DNA from: an uncultured Eubacteriales bacterium
Lineage (GTDB): Bacteria; Bacillota; Clostridia; Oscillospirales; Acutalibacteraceae
Direction of reading: 5' to 3'
Assembly: GCA_934647945.1 (NCBI GenBank)
Contig: CAKUFK010000014.1
Location: 1-64,000, forward strand
Length of the DNA stretch: 64,000 nt
Shown here: piece after piece, positions 1 to 8,619 of the stretch
Layout of the letters: every line of letters begins with the position of its first letter
Position numbering within the stretch: the stretch's first letter is position 1
Made by a program: the position numbers and the translations under genes
The notes under the pieces: generated by a model
Databases searched by the model: none
What the model saw: only the letters and a program-made list of their open reading frames with translations
What the model was told of the DNA's origin: nothing

Positions 1-264
1 GATATGTCCCCGCCCACTAAGGAACTGATGAAACTGGTGCTGGAGCAGAAAATTGCCCACGGTGGACACCCCGTCCTTCGCTGGATGATGGACAACATCT
101 TTATCCGCACCGACCCGGCGGGCAATATCAAGCTGGACAAAGAGAAATCCACAGAGAAAATCGACGGTGCCGTGGCGACCATTATGGCACTTGACAGAGC
201 TATACGCTGTGGAAACGACAAGGCCGAGTCTGTTTATGACAGTCGAGGTCTTTTATTTATATGA
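1..264 (+). CDS. Phage terminase large subunit, C-terminal fragment
   Basis: The reading frame is open from base 1, so only the last 87 codons of the gene lie in the window. The piece matches the C-terminal end of HK97-type terminase large subunits, the ATP-driven motor and nuclease that cuts phage DNA and packs it into the prohead. Typical features are the segment KSTEKIDGAVATIMALDRAI, which carries the late conserved Lys-Ile-Asp of the nuclease domain. The portal gene starts 13 bases downstream, the usual order in siphovirus packaging modules. The ATPase motifs are outside the window, so the call rests on this tail and on context. Confidence 0.85.
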   Translation, partial: DMSPPTKELMKLVLEQKIAHGGHPVLRWMMDNIFIRTDPAGNIKLDKEKSTEKIDGAVATIMALDRAIRCGNDKAESVYDSRGLLFI

Positions 265-277
265 AGGGAGAGTTTAT

Positions 278-1654
278 ATGGGTATCTTTTCAGGTCTTTT
301 CAAATCCAGAGACAAGCCTCAGAACCGCACGACGGGCAGCAACTATGCCTTTTTCATGGGCGGGACTACCGCAGGCAAAACCGTAACAGAGCGGTCTGCC
401 ATGCAGATGACTGCCGTGTACTCCTGTGTCCGTATTCTGTCTGAGGCAGTGGCGGGACTGCCGCTGCACCTCTACAAATACACCGATGGTGGTGGCAAGG
501 AAAAAGCCCTTGACCATCCTTTGTACCGATTACTCCACGATGAGCCGAACCCGGAAATGAGTTCTTTTGTGTTTCGGGAAACGCTCATGACACACCTGCT
601 CCTGTGGGGTAACGCTTACGCTCAGATCATCCGCAACGGCAAGAATGAGATCGTTGCCCTGTACCCCCTCATGCCGAACAAGATGTCGGTGGACAGAGAC
701 GCGGGTGGTCGGCTGTACTACACCTATTACCGTGGCTCGGATGAAGCCATCAAGAACAAGGAGTTCGCCGTAACGCTACAGCCCTCGGATGTACTCCACA
801 TTCCCGGCCTGGGCTTTGACGGTCTGGTTGGCTACAGCCCCATTGCGATGGCAAAGAACGCTATCGGCATGGCAATCGCCTGCGAGGAGTACGGTGCCAA
901 GTTCTTCGCCAACGGCGCCGCTCCGGGTGGTGTGCTGGAACACCCCGGCACCATCAAAGACCCGCAGCGTGTAAGGGAGAGTTGGCAGTCCACCTTCGGC
1001 GGCAGCGGAAACGCAAATAAGATCGCTGTTCTTGAGGAAGGCATGAAATATACGCCCATCGGCATCTCGCCGGAACAGGCGCAGTTCCTTGAGACCCGCA
1101 AATTCCAAATCAATGAAATTGCTCGAATTTTCCGAGTCCCGCCCCACATGGTCGGTGATCTGGAAAAGTCGAGCTTTTCTAATATTGAGCAGCAGTCCCT
1201 TGAGTTTGTGAAATACACCCTTGACCCCTGGGTCATCCGCTGGGAGCAGTCTATTATGCGCTCCCTGTTTTCCGAGGAGGAGAAAAAGAAGTATTTCGTG
1301 AAGTTCAATTTGGAGGGGCTGCTCCGAGGAGACTATCAGTCCCGCATGAACGGGTACGCCATTGGTCGCCAGAACGGTTGGATGTCTGCCAACGACATCC
1401 GAGAGTTGGAAAACCTCGACCGCATCCCTGCGGATGAAGGTGGCGACCTGTACCTCATTAACGGCAATATGCTCCCGCTGAAAAATGCGGGTGCTTTTGC
1501 AGATACACCTACCGATGACGGAAAGGAGGAAAATCCCGATGAAGAAGTTCTGGAATTGGAAGACCCGAACGGTGAGCGATCAGGAGACGCAGGAGCAAAT
1601 TCAGGAAAGGACACTGTTCCTAAACGGCACGATAGCCGAGGAAAGCTGGTTTGA
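278..1654 (+). CDS. HK97-family phage portal protein
   Basis: Portal proteins form the dodecameric ring at one capsid vertex through which DNA enters and leaves. The 458-residue product has the usual family length and conserved stretches such as LLWGNAYAQI, HIPGLGFDGLVGYSPI and FRVPPHMVGD. The frame is open further upstream, but ATG 278 is chosen because AAGGGAG sits seven bases before it and the product then begins MGIFSGLF, typical for the family. The last 116 bases overlap the start of the protease gene. The C-terminal tail is acidic and low in complexity, as is common. Confidence 0.93.
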   Translation: MGIFSGLFKSRDKPQNRTTGSNYAFFMGGTTAGKTVTERSAMQMTAVYSCVRILSEAVAGLPLHLYKYTDGGGKEKALDHPLYRLLHDEPNPEMSSFVFRETLMTHLLLWGNAYAQIIRNGKNEIVALYPLMPNKMSVDRDAGGRLYYTYYRGSDEAIKNKEFAVTLQPSDVLHIPGLGFDGLVGYSPIAMAKNAIGMAIACEEYGAKFFANGAAPGGVLEHPGTIKDPQRVRESWQSTFGGSGNANKIAVLEEGMKYTPIGISPEQAQFLETRKFQINEIARIFRVPPHMVGDLEKSSFSNIEQQSLEFVKYTLDPWVIRWEQSIMRSLFSEEEKKKYFVKFNLEGLLRGDYQSRMNGYAIGRQNGWMSANDIRELENLDRIPADEGGDLYLINGNMLPLKNAGAFADTPTDDGKEENPDEEVLELEDPNGERSGDAGANSGKDTVPKRHDSRGKLV

Positions 1655-2282
1655 CGATGATGTCACCCCGCAGCTTTTCAAGGACGAGTTGATGGCGGGC
1701 TCCGGCGACATCACTGTCTGGATCAACAGCCCCGGCGGCGACTGCGTGGCGGCTGCTCAAATCTACAATATGCTCATGGACTACAAGGGTGATGTGACCG
1801 TGAAGATCGACGGCATTGCCGCATCCGCAGCGTCCGTCATCGCTATGGCTGGTAGAAAAGTACTGGTATCTCCGGTGTCCATGCTTATGATCCACAACCC
1901 TATGACGGCGGCGTTCGGCAATTCGGACGAGATGCAGAAAGCCATCGAGATGCTCTCAAGCGTGAAGGATTCCATCATCAACGCTTACGAGATCAAGACA
2001 GGGCTGTCCCGTGCAAAGCTCTCGCACCTCATGGATGCCGAAACCTGGATGGACGCAAACAAAGCCGTGGAGCTTGGGTTTGCGGATGAAATTATGCAGA
2101 GAAGCACGGAAGCCGAGAATGTCACTGCTCCTACCGTATCCATGCTGTATTCCAAGGCGAATGTGGTGAATTCTCTCATGGAGAAGATTGCCGCAAAGTG
2201 CGCCATCACTCCGAAACCCACCCGTACACAAAAAGCCGATGAGCTTATGAATCGGCTCAATCTCATTAAAAACTGGAGGTAA
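1539..2282 (+). CDS. Phage head maturation protease, ClpP-like
   Basis: This 247-residue serine protease belongs to the ClpP/S49-like prohead proteases that trim the capsid protein during head assembly. The nucleophile motif GIAASAASVIAMAG holds the catalytic Ser, and MLMIHNPM holds the catalytic His. The upstream motif INSPGGDCVAAAQIYN is the oxyanion-hole strand of the ClpP fold. ATG 1539 is chosen over earlier in-frame ATGs because AAGGAGG lies just upstream. The gene overlaps the end of the portal gene in another frame and sits seven bases before the capsid gene, its likely substrate. Confidence 0.92.
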   Translation: MKKFWNWKTRTVSDQETQEQIQERTLFLNGTIAEESWFDDDVTPQLFKDELMAGSGDITVWINSPGGDCVAAAQIYNMLMDYKGDVTVKIDGIAASAASVIAMAGRKVLVSPVSMLMIHNPMTAAFGNSDEMQKAIEMLSSVKDSIINAYEIKTGLSRAKLSHLMDAETWMDANKAVELGFADEIMQRSTEAENVTAPTVSMLYSKANVVNSLMEKIAAKCAITPKPTRTQKADELMNRLNLIKNWR

Positions 2283-2288
2283 TTCAAT

Positions 2289-3470
2289 ATGACTATCAAC
2301 GAACTGCGTGAAAAGCGCAACCAGGCTTGGAACGCTGCAAAGGCATTTGTGGAAGCCAAGCGCGACAAGGACGGTCTGCTATCCGATGAGGATGCTGCGA
2401 CCTATGCCCAGATGGAAAAGAAGGTGCAGGACTATGGTGCCGAAATTGAGCGTATGGAGGCGATGGCTGCGATGGAGGCTCAGCTTTCCAAGCCCACTTC
2501 TGCGCCCATCACCGAGAAGCCCATGAACGGTAAGCCTGCCGCCGATGAGAAGCCTAAGACCGGTCGTGCGTCCGATGCCTACCGCACCGGAATGCTCACC
2601 GCCCTTCGCAGCAACTTCCACCAGGTGAGTGATGTCCTTCGCGAGGGTGTTGACGCTGACGGCGGCTACCTCGTACCCGAGGAGTATGATTCCCGCCTTA
2701 TTCAGACGCTTTCCGAGGAAAACATCATGCGAAAGCTCGGTCACACCATCACCACATCCGGTGAGCATAAAATCAACATTGCAGCGACTGCGCCTGCCGC
2801 TGCGTGGATTGAGGAAGGCGGCGCACTCTCTTTCGGTGACGCAACCTTTGCACAGATCCTTCTGGACGCGCACAAGCTCCATGTTGCCATCAAGGTGACC
2901 GAGGAACTGCTCTACGACAATGCGTTCAAGCTGGAGGATTACATTCTCACCGAGTTTGGCAAGGCACTCGCCAATGCCGAGGAGGACGCATTTCTCAACG
3001 GCACCGGTGTCGGTCAGCCCCTCGGCCTGTTTGCGGAGACCGGCGGTGGTCATGTGGCAGAAACGCTTACTGCGGCACTCAAGAGCGATGACCTCATCAC
3101 TCTCATCCATGCGCTGAAGCGTCCTTACCGCAAGTCTGCTTCCTTCATTATGAACGACAAGACCATCGCGCAGATCCGCAAGCTGAAGGACAACAACGGT
3201 GCGTATATCTGGCAGCCTTCCTATCAGGCAGGCGAACCGGACCGCATTCTCGGCTACACGGTTCATACCTCTGCGTATGCTCCGGAGAATGCTATCGCTT
3301 TCGGCGATTACAGCTATTACAACATCGGCGACCGCGGCACCCGTTCCTTCAAGCAGCTCAACGAGTTGTTCGCGGGCAACGGTATGATCGGTTTCGTTGC
3401 CAAGGAGCGTGTGGACGGCAAACTCATTCTCCCCGAAGCTGTTCAGATCCTCAAGCTGAAAACCGAATAA
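2289..3470 (+). CDS. HK97-family major capsid protein
   Basis: The 393-residue product is the main shell protein of the phage head. Residues 1 to about 90 are a charged, helical delta domain that acts as a built-in scaffold and is normally removed by the neighbouring protease. After a low-complexity linker rich in Lys and Pro comes the HK97 fold, with conserved segments GGYLVPEEYD, LAVRTLQ-like surface strands and FLNGTGVGQPLG. The ribosome site GGAGG lies nine bases before ATG 2289. No separate scaffold gene is present, which fits the fused delta domain. Confidence 0.95.
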   Translation: MTINELREKRNQAWNAAKAFVEAKRDKDGLLSDEDAATYAQMEKKVQDYGAEIERMEAMAAMEAQLSKPTSAPITEKPMNGKPAADEKPKTGRASDAYRTGMLTALRSNFHQVSDVLREGVDADGGYLVPEEYDSRLIQTLSEENIMRKLGHTITTSGEHKINIAATAPAAAWIEEGGALSFGDATFAQILLDAHKLHVAIKVTEELLYDNAFKLEDYILTEFGKALANAEEDAFLNGTGVGQPLGLFAETGGGHVAETLTAALKSDDLITLIHALKRPYRKSASFIMNDKTIAQIRKLKDNNGAYIWQPSYQAGEPDRILGYTVHTSAYAPENAIAFGDYSYYNIGDRGTRSFKQLNELFAGNGMIGFVAKERVDGKLILPEAVQILKLKTE

Positions 3471-3487
3471 GGAAGGAGGCGGCGGTG

Positions 3488-3799
3488 ATGGACGAACTGC
3501 TCACCAAGGTGAAAGCCAACCTCATTCTGGAACACACGGTGGATGATGCGCTGCTGAAAAGCTACATCACCGCCGCTGTTTCCTACGCCGAAAGCTACCA
3601 GCACATCCCGGAGGGCTATTACAAGGAAAATCCCATGCCACCCACTACGGAACAGGCCGTCATCATGCTGTCCTCCCACTTCTATGAAAGTCGGGACGGC
3701 AGCACTGGCGGCTTCTTTGCGGATAATACCGGAGCGGCCCAGCAGGTATGGAACACAGTCAATCTGCTGCTCCGTTTGGATAGGCGGTGGCAGGTATGA
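3488..3799 (+). CDS. Head-tail connector protein (HK97 gp6-like)
   Basis: The 103-residue product resembles the gp6/gp15 class of DNA packaging adaptors that form a ring below the portal. It starts with helices (MDELLTKVKANLILEH, DDALLKSYITAAVSYAESY) and then the conserved TTEQAVIMLSSHFYESRDG motif. ATG 3488 is preferred to GTG 3485 because AAGGAGG ends eight bases upstream. It is the first gene of a tightly packed connector block, and its stop overlaps the next start. Confidence 0.85.
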   Translation: MDELLTKVKANLILEHTVDDALLKSYITAAVSYAESYQHIPEGYYKENPMPPTTEQAVIMLSSHFYESRDGSTGGFFADNTGAAQQVWNTVNLLLRLDRRWQV

Positions 3800-4137
3800 G
3801 TTTCGGAAAAATGAACGGCTTTGCCGACATAGTGGAAACCCGCCAAGTCAAGGACAGCGAGGGCTTTACTCATTCTGAGGATGAAGTCCTCGCTTCCGTC
3901 CGTGTGTACCGGGAAGGCCGGCACGGCTCACAGCGTTGGGCAAACCTTGCCGCATTCAGCGAAGCCACCGACCTGTTCCGCTTTCGTTGCATTCCGGGGC
4001 TTGCAATCTCAACTGACCATTTTCTTGTTACCCATGACGGTCGCTATGACATTGTTTCCGTGGAGAATGTAAAAGGCCGTGGAATGTATATCGAGATTTT
4101 AGCAAAAAGGAGTGAACCGACCATTGGCAAAGTGTGA
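3796..4137 (+). CDS. Phage head closure protein
   Basis: The 113-residue protein fits the SPP1 gp16 / HK97 gp7 head-closure family, a small beta barrel that plugs the connector after packaging. The phrases VYREGRHGSQRW and ISTDHFLVTHDGRYDIVSVENV match the family pattern in which a barrel strand ends with a YDIxxV motif. ATG 3796 overlaps the TGA of the previous gene, suggesting translational coupling. Position between connector and gp10-like genes supports the call. Confidence 0.82.
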   Translation: MSFGKMNGFADIVETRQVKDSEGFTHSEDEVLASVRVYREGRHGSQRWANLAAFSEATDLFRFRCIPGLAISTDHFLVTHDGRYDIVSVENVKGRGMYIEILAKRSEPTIGKV

Positions 4138-4555
4138 AATGAAACTGCCGGAGGAATTCCTCCTGAAAATCTCTCGTTTGGGCAGCGATTTTGACAGTGT
4201 TGCGGATTCTGTTCTGCAAGCTGGCGGCGAGGTCGTTCTGGCAAGGGTCAGAAGTAACCTCTCCTCCGTAGTGGGCAGAGGTACGAAATATGACTCCCGT
4301 TCCACCGGCGAACTGGAGGGGGCACTGGGTCTGTCCCCAGCCAAGCTGAACCGCAGCGGCAATCACGATGTCAAGGTCGGCTTTGCCGAGCCACGCTCGG
4401 ATGGCGGCAGCAACGCCAAGCTGGCGAACATTCTGGAATACGGCAAGCACGGTCAGCCTGCAAAACCATTTCTGAAGCCCGCAAAGACAGTTTCAAAACA
4501 GGCGTGCATTGACGCCATGACGCAAAGACTCGAAGAGGAGGTCAAGAAGCGATGA
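4124..4555 (+). CDS. HK97 gp10-like head-tail joining protein
   Basis: This 143-residue protein matches the HK97-gp10-like tail component family, recognised by the long helix ADSVLQAGGEVVLARVRSNL and the C-terminal NILEYGKHGQPAKPFLKPA motif. The best start is TTG 4124: AAAAGGAG lies about nine bases before it, while the GTG at 4112 overlaps that ribosome site and would be unusable. It overlaps the end of the head-closure gene by 14 bases and the next start by four. Confidence 0.85.
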   Translation: MAKCEMKLPEEFLLKISRLGSDFDSVADSVLQAGGEVVLARVRSNLSSVVGRGTKYDSRSTGELEGALGLSPAKLNRSGNHDVKVGFAEPRSDGGSNAKLANILEYGKHGQPAKPFLKPAKTVSKQACIDAMTQRLEEEVKKR

Positions 4556-4893
4556 GCCTGTTATCCGAACTGAATATGCTTCTTTCAGACTGCGGCATTC
4601 CCGTGGAGACGGGCATTTTTTCCGACAAAGCGCCGGATGTCTATCTGGTCATCACGCCGCTTTCGGACTCCTTTGAACTCCATGCCGACAATGCCCCCGG
4701 CTGTGAAACGCAGGAAGCACGGCTATCTCTGTATTCCAAGGGCAGCTACACCAAGCTGAAAAATGCACTCGTCCGCACCCTTCTTGGTGCGGATATGTAT
4801 ATTACCGACCGCCGGTACATCGGATTTGAAACCGATACCGGCTATCATCACTACGCCATTGATGTGGCACAAATCTATGAATTGGAGGTTTAA
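4552..4893 (+). CDS. Tail terminator / tail-completion-like protein
   Basis: This 113-residue product sits where siphoviruses carry the tail terminator, the ring that caps the tail tube and joins it to the head. It contains PVETGIFSDKAPDVYLVITPLSD and a series of short strands ending in YHHYAIDVAQIYELEV, similar to DUF3168-like terminators. ATG 4552 overlaps the stop of the gp10-like gene. The function rests mainly on order and size, since these proteins diverge quickly. Confidence 0.75.
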   Translation: MSLLSELNMLLSDCGIPVETGIFSDKAPDVYLVITPLSDSFELHADNAPGCETQEARLSLYSKGSYTKLKNALVRTLLGADMYITDRRYIGFETDTGYHHYAIDVAQIYELEV

Positions 4894-4896
4894 GAC

Positions 4897-5496
4897 ATGG
4901 CAACCATCGGTCTTGACAAACTCTATTACGCCAAAATCACCGAGGACGCAAGCGGCGAGGAAACCTACGCTTCTCCGGCGCAGCTGGCAAAGGCCATGAC
5001 CGCAGAGCTTTCTGTGGAACTGGCGGAAGCAACTCTCTACGCCGATGACGGTGCGGCAGAGATCGTAAAAGAATTCAAAAGCGGCACGCTGTCACTCGGC
5101 GTGGATGACATCGGTGCGACCGCCGCATCCGACCTGACAGGCGCGACCATCGACAAAAACGGCGTGGTCGTCTCCGCAAGCGAGGACGGCGGCGAACCCG
5201 TAGCGGTGGGCTTCCGTGCGAAGAAGTCCAACGGCAAGTATAAATACTTCTGGCTTTACCGTGTGAAGTTCGGCATCCCGGCCACCAACCTCGCCACAAA
5301 GGGCGACAGCATCACCTTCTCCACACCCACCATTGAGGGAACCATTCTGCGCCGCAACAAGCCGGACGCCAAGGGTGCACATCCCTGGAAAGCAGAGGTC
5401 ACTGAGGGCGATATCACCGTGACGGCGGCCACCATTTCCAACTGGTATAAGACGGTATACGAGCCGACCTACGGTGCAAGCGCACCTACTGAATAA
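4897..5496 (+). CDS. Major tail tube protein
   Basis: The 199-residue protein resembles phi13-type major tail proteins, whose hexamers stack into the tail tube. The N-terminus MATIGLDKLYYAKITED and the central segment AEIVKEFKSGTLSLGVDDIG are typical, as is VGFRAKKSNGKYKYFWLYR. It starts three bases after the terminator gene, with GGAGG ahead of ATG 4897. It is followed by the tail chaperone pair, the invariant order in long-tailed phages. Confidence 0.9.
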   Translation: MATIGLDKLYYAKITEDASGEETYASPAQLAKAMTAELSVELAEATLYADDGAAEIVKEFKSGTLSLGVDDIGATAASDLTGATIDKNGVVVSASEDGGEPVAVGFRAKKSNGKYKYFWLYRVKFGIPATNLATKGDSITFSTPTIEGTILRRNKPDAKGAHPWKAEVTEGDITVTAATISNWYKTVYEPTYGASAPTE

Positions 5497-5510
5497 GGAG
5501 GGTTTTTCAC

Positions 5511-5894
5511 ATGGATAACGAAAGAACCGCAACTATCACTATTGGGAATGAGGAGTACACCCTGCTTCTGACCACCAAGGCAACCAGAGAGATCGCCGGT
5601 CGCTACGGCGGCTTGGAGAATCTGGGCGAGAAGCTGATGAAATCCGAGAACTTCGAGATGGCCATCGGCGAGATCGTGTGGCTGATTACGCTTCTGGCAA
5701 ATCAGAGCATCCTCATTCACAATCTGAAAAACAAGGATGCGCCCAAGGAACTGCTCACCGAGGATGTAGTGGAGCTTCTGACGACACCCCTCGACCTTGC
5801 GGGATACAAAACCGCCATTACGGAGGCACTGTATAAGGGCACCAAGCGGAATGTGGAAAGCGAGAAAGACTCAAAAAACGCACAAGTCGGGTAA
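5511..5894 (+). CDS. Tail assembly chaperone, short form (gpG-like)
   Basis: This is the unshifted 127-residue product of the tail chaperone locus. It binds and protects the tape measure protein during tail assembly. The sequence is mostly helical (ATREIAGRYGGLENLGEKLM, MAIGEIVWLITLLANQSIL) and ends after a charged stretch ESEKDSKNAQVG. GGAGG lies before ATG 5511. The slippery heptamer at 5873-5879 falls seven codons before the end, exactly where lambda-type phages shift frame to make the longer form. Confidence 0.88.
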   Translation: MDNERTATITIGNEEYTLLLTTKATREIAGRYGGLENLGEKLMKSENFEMAIGEIVWLITLLANQSILIHNLKNKDAPKELLTEDVVELLTTPLDLAGYKTAITEALYKGTKRNVESEKDSKNAQVG

Positions 5895-6088
5895 CAGTCT
5901 CCGATGCAGAGCTGTTTACCCGGCTTCTTTATTACGGCCTTGCCCACCTTCATCTGTCGCAGGATGAGGTGTGGCTGATGCCGTTCGGCCTGCTGCTCGA
6001 CCTGTGGGAGTGTCACAAGCAGTATAACGGTCAGGCAACCCCGGCGAGGGAGCATTATATTGACGATATTATCCCGGATGGGATTTAA
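5511..6088 (+). CDS. Tail assembly chaperone, frameshifted long form (gpGT-like)
   Basis: A -1 shift at 5873-5879 joins the 5511 frame to an overlapping frame that has no start of its own, giving a product of about 192 residues. The extension after the shift reads RTSRVTVSDAELFTRLLYYG and later DEVWLMPFGLLLDLW, ending IDDIIPDGI at 6088. This second piece has the conserved tryptophan and helical pattern of phage T-domain proteins that recruit the tape measure. The extension occupies what would otherwise be a 200-base gap before the tape measure gene. The shift is inferred from sequence and family precedent, not shown. Confidence 0.82.
5873..5879 (+). promoter_or_regulatory. Programmed -1 ribosomal frameshift site (A AAA AAC)
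   Basis: The heptamer A AAA AAC lies in register with the upstream frame (codons AAA and AAC). It has the X XXY YYZ form that lets both tRNAs slip back one base. The shifted frame stays open to 6086-6088 and encodes a conserved-looking protein. The in-frame stop for the short form is at 5892-5894, 13 bases after the site. Confidence 0.85.
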
Positions 6089-6102
6089 GGAGGTGACGGC
6101 AC

Positions 6103-8619
6103 ATGGCGGATAATTTCGGACTGAAAATCGGTCTTGAGGGTGAGAAGGAATTCAAAAAGGCGTTGGCAGATATCAATCAGTCCTTCAAGGTGCTGGGTTC
6201 CGAGATGAAGCTGGTGACCTCACAGTTCGACAAAAACGACAGCTCCGCCGATGCCCTCGCCGCAAAGCACAAGGCTCTGGGCAATCAGATCGAAGCCCAG
6301 AAGCAGAAGATCGAAACCCTCCGTGCCGCGCTGAAAAACGCCTCCGATTCCTTCGGTGAGAACGACCGCCGCACCCAGAACTGGCAGATCCAGCTGAACA
6401 ACGCCGAGGCCGCCCTCAACGATATGGAGCGTGAACTGAAGGACACCTCTGAGGCGGCGGATGATATGGGTGAAGAGGTCGAGGACGCGGGCGATTCCGC
6501 AGAAAAGTCCGAGAATAAGTTCAGTAAGCTGGGTGGTGTGCTGAAAACCGTAGGTGCGGCAATGGGCGCTGTGGCTGTTGCCGCGGGAGCCGCTGCCGTG
6601 AAGCTGGGCAAAGAGGTCATCGCCGCCTATGCCGACTACGAACAGCTGGTCGGCGGCGTGGACACCCTGTTCAAAGATTCCTCGCAGCAGCTTCAGACCT
6701 ATGCCGCCAATGCCTACAAGACGGCAGGCCTATCCGCAAACGACTACATGGAGACGGTCACGGGCTTTTCCGCATCGTTGATTCAATCTCTCGGCGGCGA
6801 TACGGAAAAGGCTGTGAAATACGCTGACATGGCCATTACGGATATGTCCGATAACGCCAATAAGATGGGCACGGATATGTCCTCCATCCAGAACGCCTAC
6901 CAGGGCTTTGCCAAGCAGAACTACACCATGCTCGACAACCTCAAGCTGGGCTATGGTGGTACCAAGCAGGAAATGGAGCGGCTCCTTGCCGATGCGGAAA
7001 AGATATCCGGCGTCAAGTATGACATTTCCTCCTACGCCGATGTGGTAGAAGCCATCCATGTCATGCAGGAAAGCATGGACATTGCAGGCACCACCGCCAA
7101 AGAAGCGGAAGCTACCATCTCCGGTTCCATGAATGCGCTGAAATCCGCTGTATCCAATCTCATTGTTGGATTCGGCGACGCCAATGCAGATATGGAACTG
7201 CTGTGCGGCAACATGGTGGACGCCTTCAAGACTGTGGTGGAGAACATTACTCCCGTCATCGAGAACATCATTGCCGCACTGCCCACGGTGCTGGACGCGC
7301 TGCTGACGGCGGTAGGCGAACTGCTCCCGACGCTCTTGGAATCAGTGACGGAGCTGTTTTCGCAGGTGCTCAGTACCATTCTATCCTTGTTGCCGCAGCT
7401 GATTCCCGCTGCCGTTCAAGCCCTTATGACCATCGTGAACACGCTGATCGAGAATCTGCCGCTGCTCATCGATGCGGCGGTACAGCTTGTGACAACGCTG
7501 GTGGCGGGCATCGGAAACGCTCTGCCTACCCTTATTCCTGCGGCAGTGCAGGCTATCGTTACCATCGTACAGGGTTTGGTAGACAGTTTGCCCATGATTC
7601 TGGACGCAGCGCTTCAGCTGATTACAGGCTTGGCTCAAGGCTTGCTTGATGCCATTCCTGTTTTAATTGCGGCACTTCCCGAAATCATAAACGGGATCAT
7701 TACCTTTTTACTGGATTCCATTCCACAGATCATTGAGACAGGCATTCAGCTGCTGACCTCGCTGGTGACTGCATTGCCGGAAATCGTTATGGCAATCGTG
7801 GAAGCCATTCCGAAAATCATTGACGGCATTATCACCGCTGTGCTGAACGCCATTCCCCAAATCATCCAGGCAGGCATCGACCTGCTGATTTCCCTCATTC
7901 AAGCCTTGCCGCAGATCATCACCACCATTGTACAGGCAATTCCGCAGATTATCTCCGGTATCGTCAATGCACTGGTCGGGAACATTGACAAAATCATCAT
8001 GGCAGGTGTGCAGTTGTTCGTTGCCCTGATTGAAAACCTGCCCACCATCATCGTGGAGATCGTCAAAGCTGTGCCGCAAATCATTGCAGGCATCGTGAAA
8101 GCCTTCGGCTCTCTGATGTATAAAATCGTGGAGATCGGCGGCAACATCGTCAAGGGACTGTGGAGTGGCATTCAGCAGCTTGCCTCGTGGCTGTGGAATA
8201 AGGTTTCTGGGTGGATCTCCTCCATCTGGGACGGCATCTGTGACTTCTTCGGCATCCATTCGCCCTCGAAGGAGATGGCATGGGTCGGTGAAATGCTGGT
8301 CAAGGGCTTGTCCGGCTCCATTGAGGATAACGGTGATGAAGCGGTCAAAGCCGCCGAAGGCATGGCTGATGACATCAACGGCGTCATGGGCGACCTTGCT
8401 CACGATATGCAGACGGCACTGCCCACGGACTTTGATGTCAGCGGTAGCTTCCGTTCGGCTGTGGACGGTGTGACCGGCAAGGCGGCATCCGCTTTCACCA
8501 TTGCGCTGAACATTGCCACCTTTAACAATTACAGCAATGAGGATATTCGCCAGCTGACCAACGAAGTCATGGAAACGGCGAACCAGTTCGCACAGCGGAA
8601 AGGAGTGGTATTCGCATGA
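6103..8619 (+). CDS. Tail tape measure protein
   Basis: At 838 residues this sets the tail length and is ejected with the DNA. The N-terminus (NFGLKIGLEGEKEFKKALAD) and the following coiled coil to about residue 145 are typical of Firmicutes phages. A membrane-like segment rich in Ala/Gly lies near residues 145-170, then the conserved TMP domain with AYADYEQLVGGVDTLF and YKTAGLSANDYMETVTGFSA. Residues about 380-690 are a long run of hydrophobic helical repeats of the type LPxIIxxIVxAIPxII. No lytic domain is seen. GGAGGTGA sits before ATG 6103, and the stop overlaps the distal tail gene. Confidence 0.95.
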   Translation: MADNFGLKIGLEGEKEFKKALADINQSFKVLGSEMKLVTSQFDKNDSSADALAAKHKALGNQIEAQKQKIETLRAALKNASDSFGENDRRTQNWQIQLNNAEAALNDMERELKDTSEAADDMGEEVEDAGDSAEKSENKFSKLGGVLKTVGAAMGAVAVAAGAAAVKLGKEVIAAYADYEQLVGGVDTLFKDSSQQLQTYAANAYKTAGLSANDYMETVTGFSASLIQSLGGDTEKAVKYADMAITDMSDNANKMGTDMSSIQNAYQGFAKQNYTMLDNLKLGYGGTKQEMERLLADAEKISGVKYDISSYADVVEAIHVMQESMDIAGTTAKEAEATISGSMNALKSAVSNLIVGFGDANADMELLCGNMVDAFKTVVENITPVIENIIAALPTVLDALLTAVGELLPTLLESVTELFSQVLSTILSLLPQLIPAAVQALMTIVNTLIENLPLLIDAAVQLVTTLVAGIGNALPTLIPAAVQAIVTIVQGLVDSLPMILDAALQLITGLAQGLLDAIPVLIAALPEIINGIITFLLDSIPQIIETGIQLLTSLVTALPEIVMAIVEAIPKIIDGIITAVLNAIPQIIQAGIDLLISLIQALPQIITTIVQAIPQIISGIVNALVGNIDKIIMAGVQLFVALIENLPTIIVEIVKAVPQIIAGIVKAFGSLMYKIVEIGGNIVKGLWSGIQQLASWLWNKVSGWISSIWDGICDFFGIHSPSKEMAWVGEMLVKGLSGSIEDNGDEAVKAAEGMADDINGVMGDLAHDMQTALPTDFDVSGSFRSAVDGVTGKAASAFTIALNIATFNNYSNEDIRQLTNEVMETANQFAQRKGVVFA

